From UBA9659 sp965208605 (GTDB taxonomy: Bacteria; Pseudomonadota; Gammaproteobacteria; Pseudomonadales; Azotimanducaceae), in assembly GCA_965208605.1 (NCBI GenBank), contig OZ242345.1, positions 2,728,001-2,792,000 on the forward strand: a stretch of DNA of 64,000 nt. The letters run 5' to 3'. The translations under genes were made by a program, and so were the position numbers. The notes below the pieces were generated by a model, which was not told the DNA's origin, did not search any database, and saw only the letters and a list, made by a program, of their open reading frames with translations. Positions 36,408 through 44,975 of this stretch are shown here, one piece after another (positions within the stretch are counted from its first letter, which is position 1; every line of letters begins with the position of its first letter).

Positions 36408-39400
36408 ATGACTACTCAGATCAAGCCGTGCCGTGCTTCATTTTCCCGACTCTTAGCAACAGGGTTGCTTTCAACAATCATCCTGAGCTTCGCCCCCCCC
36501 CCTATGGGCGGCAGAAGGCGAGGCAATAGAAGAAGTGGTGGTGGTGGGTTCCCAGATCAAGGGCGCAAAAATATCAGATGCGCTGGCAGTGTCGGTGTTT
36601 AATGCCGAGGACATTAGCCTATTGGGCGTTGATTCGGGTGAGGATCTACTGCAACTGATTCCAGAAAATGGCCAGAACTTCTTGAGCGAAGCCGAAAACA
36701 TTAGTGGTGGTGTCAACTCGGCCCGTGGGGACGTGGGTGCTTTTAATCTGCGTAACCTGGGTACGGGCAATACCCTGGTGCTGCTCAATGGTCGGCGTCT
36801 GGTGAATGCTGCTAGCTTCCAGACCGAATTGGTCGGCGGCAGTTTTGTGCCAGTCAACTCGGTGAACTCCAACACCATCCCGGTCTATGGTACTGAGCGG
36901 ATAGAAGTTTTGCGCGACGGGGCCTCGGCCATCTATGGTGCTGATGCCGTAGCCGGGGTGGTGAATACAGTGTTGAAGTCCGACTTTGAAGGTTTTAGGG
37001 CACGTATTAAGTGGACCGAGTATGAAAACCTGCCCCGAGATGATCAATCTTTCGCTATGGAATGGGGGCAAGCCTTTAATGAGGAGAGAACCAATCTGGG
37101 TATATTTTTTGATTATTACCAAAGAGATAGAGTTAATTCACAAGACGACAGTCGCTGGGCTGACGCTGACTTCCGCCGCTTGATCCCTGAAGATTCCCGC
37201 TGGTCGGGTAACACCCGCTTCAGAAATACCAGTGCGCACGATATCTATGGTCAATTTGATATAGCGGATAGCGTGCCTCCTAGTCTAGTTGCCAATAATA
37301 TTGTTGATACTAGTGGGGAATTTGAGATCTTCCCCCTGGATATAGGGGAGGATAACAAGTGTACATATATGATTGGTCCTGAGTCTGAGCCTACTAGCTG
37401 TGGTGCCGAAGATGGCGCCGGCCTGGCGCGTTACAATCTGAATGAAAACCGGGACCTGGCTTCTGAACTTGATAGATATAACATGTTTGTGTACCTCAAT
37501 CATGACCTGGGCGAGGGCTGGGAAAGTTTCACCGAGTTTTCTGTTTATAAGATAGATAGCAATCTGATTCGCCATCCGTCGGCAACCTTGAGTTCAACCC
37601 GGCTGAGAGTCGGTGCTGAGAACTATTACAATCCACTGGGCCCTTGCACCTCCCCCAATCGCTTGCCAGATGAGATTATCGGTACCGATGTACCCTGTGA
37701 GGGGCTGGAACTGCTCATAGACAACTATCGTTTTACCGAGGTGCCGCGTCTGGTGGTCAATGATGGCACCACCTATCGCCTCCTCCAGGGGCTCAGGGGC
37801 ATCCTGGGCGAATGGGACTGGGAGACTGCAGTAATTTGGTCCCGGGCGACTCACAAGGACGTTACCCACCAACGGGTGTCCAATACGTTGATGGATCAAG
37901 CCCTGAGAGATCCCACCGCCGCGGCCTACAATCCATTTAGTGGCGGGGAAGATTCTAATATCGAACGCACCCTGGTGAGCGTCTTTCGTAAAAGTGAAGC
38001 CAATCTTTTTACTTATGATTTTAAAATTTCCCGTCCGGATCTATGGTCACTACCGGCCGGGCCGGTGGGTTTCCTGGCTGGTTTTGAGTATAGACGGGAG
38101 TCCTTTGAAGATGACCGGGATCCCCGCCTGGACGGCACCATTCAATTTACGACGGCTACCGGGGCGACCTTTCCCTACATATCCGATGTCGCCAACTCCA
38201 GCCCGACCGCGGATAACAAGGGGGATAGAAATGTCACCTCATTCTTTAGTGAATTACAACTGCCGTTGCTGAACAACCTGGACGTCCAACTTGCCTTGCG
38301 ATATGAAAACTTTTCCGATGTGGGTAATACCACAGTCGGCAAGGTTGCCTTTGGATGGCGTCCGGTTGAGTCCTTCTTGCTACGCGGTTCCTGGTCGGAA
38401 GCCTTCCGTGCCCCGAATCTGATCACCGTGAATGAGGAGATTGTGGCGCGTACCAACAACCGTACTGATTATGTCTGTCAGTTTGCCAAGGATAATGGGG
38501 GCGATGCGGCTGACGACCTGGATTGTGATTACGGCATACAGCGGACTGCCCAGGGTAGCAAGGATCTGCAGCCCGAGGAATCGGACAACTATTCTCTGGG
38601 GCTGGTGTTTGAACCCATAGACGACCTGACCCTGACGCTGGATTATTGGCAAATAGAAAAGACCGCTACCATTGGCCTCTTTGGGGAAAACAATCACAGT
38701 CTGCAGGATCTGGTTCTGCGGCTGGAGGCGGGCCCTGCTAACTGCGCTACCGCTAGCTTTAATCCAGCAGTAGTACGTGTGGACCCGGACCCGGATGAGG
38801 CTGTTTTCTACACCGACGCGGGCATCTGCCCCGCAGGCAATACCACCCGGGTGGATGACCAGTACGCCAACCTCGATGATCGCACCCTCGCCGGGTATGA
38901 TATTGGTATCTATTATCAGCGAGACACTCGGGTGGGGTTATTTTCAATCCGGTACAACGGTTCTTTCCTTGATACCTACGATCAGGAAGCCGGTGGTGCT
39001 GTGGCGGGGCTCTTGAGTGCCCAGAGTGATGGCATCCTGCCGGCTAGTTATCCCGTGTCGGGTTTTGCTGATTTGATTGGTCAGGATGGTAATCAGGATG
39101 AGAAGCACAGCCTGATACTCGCCTGGCGCCATGCTGGCTATGGGGTAGCGGTAACGGGATATCGCCTGGGTAGTTTTTATCAGAGCAGCCTGACGTTGAG
39201 TGACGGTACCCGCTATGTGATTCCGTCTTTTACCACCTATGATGCCAGCTTCGACTATCGCACTACCCTGGCGGCAATCGATACTCGTTTTCGGTTGGGC
39301 GTCAAAAATCTGGCCGATGAGCGCGCGCCGCTGGCGGATCGTTTTTTCGGATTTTTTGCTGATGCCCATCAGGATTATGGCCGGCATTTCTACTTTGAGG

Positions 39401-39417
39401 TGCGGGCGGGGCTCTAA
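36408..39417 (+). CDS. TonB-dependent outer-membrane receptor, frame broken at a poly-C tract
   Basis: Gated outer-membrane barrel that imports a ligand with TonB energy. A start codon at 36408 opens a signal peptide (basic start, then LLATGLLSTIILSFA). At 36493-36502 a run of 10 C shifts it out of register with the rest, which is open from 36535. With 9 C the join would read SFAPPLWAAEGEAIEEVVVVGS, a signal cleavage site followed by a TonB-box-like start. The plug domain then has NLGTGNTLVLLNGRRL; the 22-strand barrel ends with an aromatic-rich HFYFEVRAGL. About 1000 residues in all. Ligand unknown. Either phase-variable (seen here OFF) or a sequencing miscall. Confidence 0.88.
36493..36502 (+). 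repeat. Homopolymer tract: 10 C in the receptor signal peptide
   Basis: Ten C between TTCG and TATGGG. Nine (or twelve) would keep the signal peptide in frame with the receptor; ten does not. Confidence 0.95.
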
Positions 39418-39463
39418 GCCTGTTCCGTCCCCTTAATACCCCTCGCCGCCGGGGTGCCGTCCG

Positions 39464-40270
39464 GTGAAGCTATGGTGGGTATTGCTGCTAGGGTTGCCTT
39501 TGCCATGCATGTCTTTGCCATGCTGGGGAGAGGTGCCCCAGGTCAAGTCGGTGCCGCTTCCTCAACGCATCCTTTTTGTGGGTAATAGTTTTACCTATTA
39601 CAACAACAGTCTGCACAGTCATCTGCGTAACCTGTTAAAGGCCGGGGGTATCTATAATGCCGACAAGATGCGGCTGAGTGCGATGACAATTTCCGGCAGT
39701 CGTCTCGTGGAGCATGCGGGTGGCATGGCCGCCCTGGTAACACCGGATACATGGGACCTGGTCGTGCTCCATGGACACAGCAAAGAACCATTGCATCAAG
39801 CCACTGCCCAACCCTTCTTCAAGGCATCCAGAATGTTCAGCAAATACATACGAGATAAGGGCGCGGAACCGGTTTTCTTGATGACCTGGGCCTACCGAGG
39901 AAGACCAGAAATGACCCCAGCCCTGGCGGCAAGCTATACCCAAATAGCCAACCAACTTGATGCCTTGGTGGTGCCGGTGGGCCTCGCTTTTGCGCAGGCC
40001 CAGCGGGACCATCCTGAGATAGAACTCTATTCCAGAGATATTCTTAAATACGACAGGACGCCTCAAGATACGGTTACCCCGGTCTACCGGGACGAGCTCA
40101 AGCATCCGAGTCTGGCCGGTACCTATCTGGCGGCCTGTGTGTTTTATGTGGCGCTGTTCCAGCAATCGCCATTGGGTTTGGCGTATCAGGCAGGACTAGA
40201 CAAGACTCAGGCAATCCACTTGCAAGCGGTTGCCCTGGCTACGGTGGAGACCTTTTATGATGTAGAATAA
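39464..40270 (+). CDS. Secreted SGNH-hydrolase-like protein
   Basis: 268 residues with a hydrophobic leader (about 1-22). Block I is RILFVGNSFTYYNN, with Ser42 as likely nucleophile; the C-terminal Asp/His pair fits DELKHPSLAGTYLAA. The family includes esterases and carbohydrate deacetylases in the periplasm. It follows the TonB receptor by 46 bp on the same strand, so it may process the receptor's ligand (inference). Confidence 0.75.
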   Translation: MKLWWVLLLGLPLPCMSLPCWGEVPQVKSVPLPQRILFVGNSFTYYNNSLHSHLRNLLKAGGIYNADKMRLSAMTISGSRLVEHAGGMAALVTPDTWDLVVLHGHSKEPLHQATAQPFFKASRMFSKYIRDKGAEPVFLMTWAYRGRPEMTPALAASYTQIANQLDALVVPVGLAFAQAQRDHPEIELYSRDILKYDRTPQDTVTPVYRDELKHPSLAGTYLAACVFYVALFQQSPLGLAYQAGLDKTQAIHLQAVALATVETFYDVE

Positions 40271-40677
40271 AGCCTTCTCGCCGCCGCCGTCATTCTCGTC
40301 GAAGTGCAACCGGGGTTGGCGTGGGGAGGGTGAACGGCGCGGAAGCGTCAGGCTTTGATGCTGACAGGAATAAATCGGAAAACAATACTCTTTTTACTGG
40401 ATTCCCGAGCAAGCTCGAGAATGACGGCGCGAGGCGCCGTATGCCGCCAGAAGGAGCGGGGGCAACCCGCCGTCATTCTCGCCACTCCGGTCATCCCAGC
40501 CATCGGCTGGGATTGACCGGGGTGACGGGAATCCAGAGGAACAAAGGCAATACTGCTCGTTCCTCTGGCTTCGGCGAGACGACTGGGTTCGGGGAGGGTG
40601 AAGTTGCACTTAAGAATTGAATCCAAGCCATTCTTTTTGAGAAGCTGGTTTACAGGTCAAGTGCCATTGAGTGCATT
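40271..40677. other. 407-bp gap filled by dispersed repeat sequence
   Basis: No credible gene. It contains a partial copy of the GTCATTCTCG family (about 40286-40300), a 140-bp inverted-repeat element (40397-40536), and GAAGTTGCACTTAAGAATTG at about 40600-40619, which recurs at 44562 with one change. Open frames here follow the repeat and have no protein features. Confidence 0.7.
40397..40536. repeat. 140-bp MITE-like element with inverted ends
   Basis: The ends are CTGGATTCCCG and CGGGAATCCAG, exact inverted repeats. Inside are GAATGACGGCG, GCCGTCATTCTCGCC and the dyad GTCATCCCAGCC/GGCTGGGATTGAC. A longer version in the opposite orientation lies at 44622-44820, and split halves lie at 54379-54617. 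No transposase is encoded. Confidence 0.75.
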
Positions 40678-41964
40678 ATGAGAGAAGACTGGCGGCTTGC
40701 GGTTGCCCTGCGGTTGCTTTTTTCGGCCCGAGTTTCAATCAGAAATAGTCGGTTGATTTCTTTTACCGGGCTGATTTCTATTGGTGGTCTGGTGCTTGCG
40801 GTTGCGGTGCTGGTTACGGTGCTGTCGGTGATAAATGGCTTTGAGCGTGAACTTCGGGAACGAGTCTTGAACGTCCTGCCCCAGGGGACGCTGTACATAC
40901 AACAAGACATACCACAAGACGCTGCTCGTTTGTCAGGAGACAGCAGCGCCGACTGGCGCGGGCTGGTAGCCGAGTTTCTGACACATCCTGAGGTGACCGG
41001 GGCGGCCCCGCTGGTGGAAGGCAAGGGGCTGATTGTGCATGCGGGAGAGCTGGTAGGGGTTAATTTCCGGGGGCTGGTGCCTGAATACGAACAGACTGTG
41101 TCCATCCTGCATCAATTTTTTGTCTCTGGCTCAATGCAAGCCCTGGCGAACCATCCCTTTGGCGTCGTCATGGGTGAAGAACTTGCCCATAGGTTGGGGG
41201 TGGAACTGGGCAATAAAATCACCCTCGTGCTGCCGCAAGTGAACTACACCCTGGCGGGCCCTTCTTTCACCACCAAAAGTCTGCATCTGGTGGGCGTGTT
41301 TCGAGTGGGTGCGGATCTTGATAAGCATCAAATTTTTGTCCAGCTGCCGGCCGCCATGCGCTTGAAACGACAAACAGACATAGATGGCATAGTGATCCAG
41401 TCTACTGATCTGTTTAATGTGCATAGCATCATGCAAGAGTTGGTAGTGGCTTCTTCCCACAAGTATCTTTATCCGGTGAGTTGGATGCGCCACTACGGTA
41501 ATCTTTATGAGGCAATACAGACGCAAAAATCAACCTTGTTTTTGCTGTTGATCATCCTGGTAGCGGTGGCGGCCTTTAATCTTGTTTCCAATTTGATGCT
41601 GACTCTGGATGATAACCGGGCAAACATTGCCATCCTCAGGACCCTGGGAGCAGCACCGGCTGAGATCCAGTTGATCTTTCTTCTGCATGGTCTGGCGGTG
41701 GGTCTGATTGGGGTGCTATTGGGGGTGCTGATAGGGCTGCTCTTGAGCCTGTCGCTGGGCTACATCTATACCTATCTCAGCGAGTTATTTTCTCTCAATT
41801 TGATGAGTGAGTATTTTATTCGATACCTACCGACTGACATCATCTGGGGGGACATCCTCTACATCTCCGGCTTGTCTTTGATGATTTGCCTGATAGCCAC
41901 TATCTATCCCGCGGCAAAGGCGGCAGCGGTTGCCCCGGTAAAGGCCTTGCAACATGCAATCTGA
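40678..41964 (+). CDS. lolC: Lipoprotein-releasing ABC transporter permease LolC
   Basis: Inner-membrane subunit that, with LolD and LolE, extracts lipoproteins and hands them to LolA. 428 residues: one N-terminal membrane helix (about 28-52, GLISIGGLVLAVAVLVTVL), a periplasmic domain, then three C-terminal helices of the FtsX/MacB type. First of three overlapping genes lolC-lolD-lolE. LolC and LolE are paralogues; the names follow gene order, and confidence that this is C and not E is moderate. Confidence 0.9.
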   Translation: MREDWRLAVALRLLFSARVSIRNSRLISFTGLISIGGLVLAVAVLVTVLSVINGFERELRERVLNVLPQGTLYIQQDIPQDAARLSGDSSADWRGLVAEFLTHPEVTGAAPLVEGKGLIVHAGELVGVNFRGLVPEYEQTVSILHQFFVSGSMQALANHPFGVVMGEELAHRLGVELGNKITLVLPQVNYTLAGPSFTTKSLHLVGVFRVGADLDKHQIFVQLPAAMRLKRQTDIDGIVIQSTDLFNVHSIMQELVVASSHKYLYPVSWMRHYGNLYEAIQTQKSTLFLLLIILVAVAAFNLVSNLMLTLDDNRANIAILRTLGAAPAEIQLIFLLHGLAVGLIGVLLGVLIGLLLSLSLGYIYTYLSELFSLNLMSEYFIRYLPTDIIWGDILYISGLSLMICLIATIYPAAKAAAVAPVKALQHAI

Positions 41965-42652
41965 AAGCCCACTCGAACTGATACTGGAAGCCCGGGGGTT
42001 GAGCAAAAGGTACTTCCAGGGGGACCAGCCCTTGCGGGTCTTGGAAGACCTGGAGCTGAGCCTGTACCGGGGGGAAATGCTCGCCATCCTCGGCGTGTCC
42101 GGGAGCGGCAAAAGCACGCTCTTGCATCTCTTGGCAGCCCTGGATAAGCCGGACGCTGGCTCGGTAACGCTTGCCGGTTATCCCATGCATACCTTGAGCC
42201 AGCGAGAGGTAGGGCGGGTGCGTAATCAACATCTGGGTTTCGTCTATCAGCAGCATCATTTGTTGCCCGAATTTACCGCCCTGGAAAATGTCGCCCTGCC
42301 ACTCAGAATTGGCGGCCTGGCAAGGTCTCAAGCCCTGGTGGCCGCGGCAAGTATGCTGGAGCGGGTGCAGCTCGGCGCACGTAGCTCGCATCTGCCGGGT
42401 GAGCTGTCTGGCGGCGAGCGGCAGAGAGTTGCCATCGCCAGAGCCCTGGTTACCCAGCCGACATGTGTGTTGGCTGATGAGCCGACTGGGAATCTGGATG
42501 AAGAGACGGCAGCAGGGATACAAGCATTGATGCTTGAACTCTCGGCTGAACTTGCCCTGGCATTTATCATCGCCACGCACAATACCCAGCTGGCCGCTCA
42601 GTGGGATACCCGGTACCGACTTCATAATGGCAAGTTGGAAGCCCTGCCATGA
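41954..42652 (+). CDS. lolD: Lipoprotein-releasing ABC transporter ATPase LolD
   Basis: ATPase of the LolCDE complex. 232 residues: Walker A GVSGSGKST (about 48-56), ABC signature LSGGERQRVAIARAL, Walker B CVLADEPTGNLD, and the switch His in IATHN. The start lies inside the end of lolC and its stop overlaps the lolE start (ATGA). Confidence 0.95.
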   Translation: MQSESPLELILEARGLSKRYFQGDQPLRVLEDLELSLYRGEMLAILGVSGSGKSTLLHLLAALDKPDAGSVTLAGYPMHTLSQREVGRVRNQHLGFVYQQHHLLPEFTALENVALPLRIGGLARSQALVAAASMLERVQLGARSSHLPGELSGGERQRVAIARALVTQPTCVLADEPTGNLDEETAAGIQALMLELSAELALAFIIATHNTQLAAQWDTRYRLHNGKLEALP

Positions 42653-43920
42653 GCGCTGAGGTAGTGGCTGTTATCGGCTGGCGCTATGCCCGTGCCCACA
42701 CGCGCACCCGCAGAGGATATCTTTCTTTTATTTCCACCGTATCCTTGCTGGGTCTGGTGCTGGGAGTAGTGGCACTCACCGTGGTGGTCGCGGTGATGAA
42801 CGGCTTTGACCGGGAACTCAAACGACGCATACTCGATGTGCTACCGCATCTGGTGCTCAGTGTTGATACGGCGGCAGGTACCGAAGCGAGTACAGAAGCG
42901 AATACCGCAGCAGGTACGGAAGAGATGCCCCCGGAGTGGTTAAGGTCCCTGGCACAGCACCCTGAGGTGGAGGCGGTAGCACCCTTCATGCAACAAAGCG
43001 GCCTGCTGATGCGGGCCGGTCGGAGTCATCTGGTCACCATCTATGGCATTGTCCCGGCGCGCGAGGCTGAGCTGTCCATCCTGCCGACTGTGATGCTCCC
43101 CGCCGCCCTGCAGGCACTCAATGAGCCTGAACATAATCTGGTGTTGGGAGCACCTATAGCCCGTTACCTGGGCCTTGAGGTGGGGGATGAGCTCTCTTTG
43201 ATACTACCGACCCTGTCTGCCCAGGGCAGGACACTCAAACCCACCCTGGGGAGGGTGCGGGTAGCGGGTAGTTTTGCGGCTGGGTCCGAACTTGATTCAA
43301 GTTTGGTGCTGATGAAACTTGAGCATCTCCAACAACTCGCTGGGCAAAAGCAGCAATATAGAGTGCGCCTGCGAGATATTTATGCGGCACCCTTAATCGC
43401 CAAGGCCCTGGCAGATAGCGGGGAAGTTACTGTGAGCGACTGGACGGCTACTCAAGGCGACTTCTTCCAGACCGTCAAGATGGAGAAGATCATGATGTTT
43501 GTGTTGTTGTCATTCGTCATCGCGGTGGCTTCTTTTGGGATCGTCTCCGGTCTGAGCATGCTGGTGAATACCAAGCAAAAGGAAATTGCCGTGTTACGCA
43601 CCATGGGCTTGTCAAGCTTCGGCATCATGGCAGTGTTTGTGGTCCAGGCCATGACCATCGCCGTGCCCGGTATTATCCTGGGCCTGCTCCTGGGCATACC
43701 GCTTGCTCTGTATATCCCGGAAGTGATGACCATCATTGAATCTATGGGAGGGGGCAGCATGGTCAAGGGCACCTATTTTGAGCAGATTCCAACGGAGCTA
43801 CGGCTGGCGGACCAGGGCGTCATTCTCTTAGTGACTCTATTGATCAGCCTGGGAGCTGCGCTCTATCCTGCATATCGCGCCGCGCGGCTGAGCCCGGTGG
43901 AGGGTCTGCGTTATGAATAA
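42649..43920 (+). CDS. lolE: Lipoprotein-releasing ABC transporter permease LolE
   Basis: 423 residues with the same layout as LolC: membrane helix at about 27-50, periplasmic domain, and three C-terminal helices (for example FVLLSFVIAVASFGIVSGL). In the periplasmic part near residues 78-93 is a low-complexity run, AAGTEASTEANTAAGTEE, produced by short tandem DNA repeats and not expected in the family. Last gene of the lol operon; converges on the DUF2062 gene. Confidence 0.92.
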   Translation: MSAEVVAVIGWRYARAHTRTRRGYLSFISTVSLLGLVLGVVALTVVVAVMNGFDRELKRRILDVLPHLVLSVDTAAGTEASTEANTAAGTEEMPPEWLRSLAQHPEVEAVAPFMQQSGLLMRAGRSHLVTIYGIVPAREAELSILPTVMLPAALQALNEPEHNLVLGAPIARYLGLEVGDELSLILPTLSAQGRTLKPTLGRVRVAGSFAAGSELDSSLVLMKLEHLQQLAGQKQQYRVRLRDIYAAPLIAKALADSGEVTVSDWTATQGDFFQTVKMEKIMMFVLLSFVIAVASFGIVSGLSMLVNTKQKEIAVLRTMGLSSFGIMAVFVVQAMTIAVPGIILGLLLGIPLALYIPEVMTIIESMGGGSMVKGTYFEQIPTELRLADQGVILLVTLLISLGAALYPAYRAARLSPVEGLRYE

Positions 43921-43923
43921 CGA

Positions 43924-44433
43924 TTAGTGGTGTCTCTCGCTCCATAGATACCAGAGGTGCACCATCAGGAAGCCGCTGAGTCCGAGGGTAAAACCGGCAA
44001 CAAGACTGCCGAGGAGCAGTGGTTGCCAGATGTGGCCTGCTTGTGCCAGCAACCATTCAAAGATCAGCACAATATCCGCTGATAAAAAAATCTGCCAGCT
44101 GCCGGTATCAAACTGGGGGGCAATACCGAGGAGCAGCGCGCCCAACCGGTAACAAAAGTACATGATGGCCGGCATGGTGAGCGGGTTGCTTATCCAGACA
44201 ATGACCAGGGCCACGGGGATATTACATCTTATCCAGGCACAGATGATGATGCAGGGAAGCATCTGTAAGGGTATGGGCAAAAAGGCGCAGACACTCCCGG
44301 TTAAGATCCCGTAGGACAGTGAATGTCGGCTGAAATGCCATAGTTCTTGATTAGATATGGTATTACCGAGGAACCGGAACGTCTTCGTTTGCCCCAGGCT
44401 TTCCTTGGTAGGCAGATATTTTTTGAAATCCAT
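43924..44433 (-). CDS. DUF2062 membrane protein
   Basis: About 169 residues from ATG 44433 (MDFKKYLPTKESL); an upstream in-frame ATG at 44514 would add a basic 27-residue leader with no family support. DUF2062 features are HSLSYGILTGSVCAFLPIPLQM and the NPLTMPAIMYFCYRLG stretch, with three to four hydrophobic segments. Inner membrane, function unknown; often next to lol or competence genes, as here. Confidence 0.82.
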   Translation of the reverse strand: MDFKKYLPTKESLGQTKTFRFLGNTISNQELWHFSRHSLSYGILTGSVCAFLPIPLQMLPCIIICAWIRCNIPVALVIVWISNPLTMPAIMYFCYRLGALLLGIAPQFDTGSWQIFLSADIVLIFEWLLAQAGHIWQPLLLGSLVAGFTLGLSGFLMVHLWYLWSERHH

Positions 44434-44975
44434 AGGTTGGGCTACTCGTCTCAGGCTTCTTGTTCTTGAGCTTAGGGTCAAGCTTAGGGCTACTATTCTT
44501 TGAAGGGCTAGCATTGCTGAACCGTGTCATTGCGCGTCCATTATGCCCCTTCATTGATGAAGTTGCACTTAAGAGTTGAATCCAAGTCCAAGATGTCCCA
44601 AAGGTGGTTGACTGTGTTCCTCTGGATTCCCGTCACCCTGGTCATCACAGCCGATGGCTGTAATGACCAGGGTGACGAGAATGACGGGGTCTGGGGAAAT
44701 CCAGAGCTTGTGCTCTTGTGCTCTTGCCGTCATCCTCGCCCCTGCGCCGGCGCCCTTTCGCTCCCGCGGGCGGCTTACGGCGCCCCGCGCCGTCATTCTC
44801 GAGCTTGCTCGGGAATCCAGAGGACGAGCGGTACAGTCTGTCGCATGCCTGGGTCAAGAACGGAGACAAGGCACAAGCCCAGTAGCAAATAGCTCAAGCC
44901 ATTCAGCGCAAATGCTCACAACCCAGGCAGGGCATGACGCTAGGGGTAGCCGCCCGCATAGACTAGCCTCAAGCC
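44434..44975. other. Spacer between the DUF2062 gene and comEC, largely repeat DNA
   Basis: Apart from the element at 44622-44820, it has GAAGTTGCACTTAAGAGTTG near 44562, shared with about 40600. I see no gene or clear promoter. Confidence 0.55.
44622..44820. repeat. 199-bp MITE-like element, inverted relative to 40397-40536
   Basis: The ends CTGGATTCCCG/CGGGAATCCAG match the 140-bp element exactly. The centre has ACCCTGGTCATCACAGCC pairing with GGCTGTAATGACCAGGGT, plus an extra G/C-rich block. Confidence 0.75.

Noticed and set aside
40321..40620. Open frame of 99 codons
   Set aside because: It lies on the dispersed inverted-repeat element, has no protein-family features, and similar frames appear wherever the element occurs.
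41900..42625. Antisense open frame of 241 codons over lolD
   Set aside because: Lies entirely opposite the well-conserved lolC end and lolD; no recognisable features.
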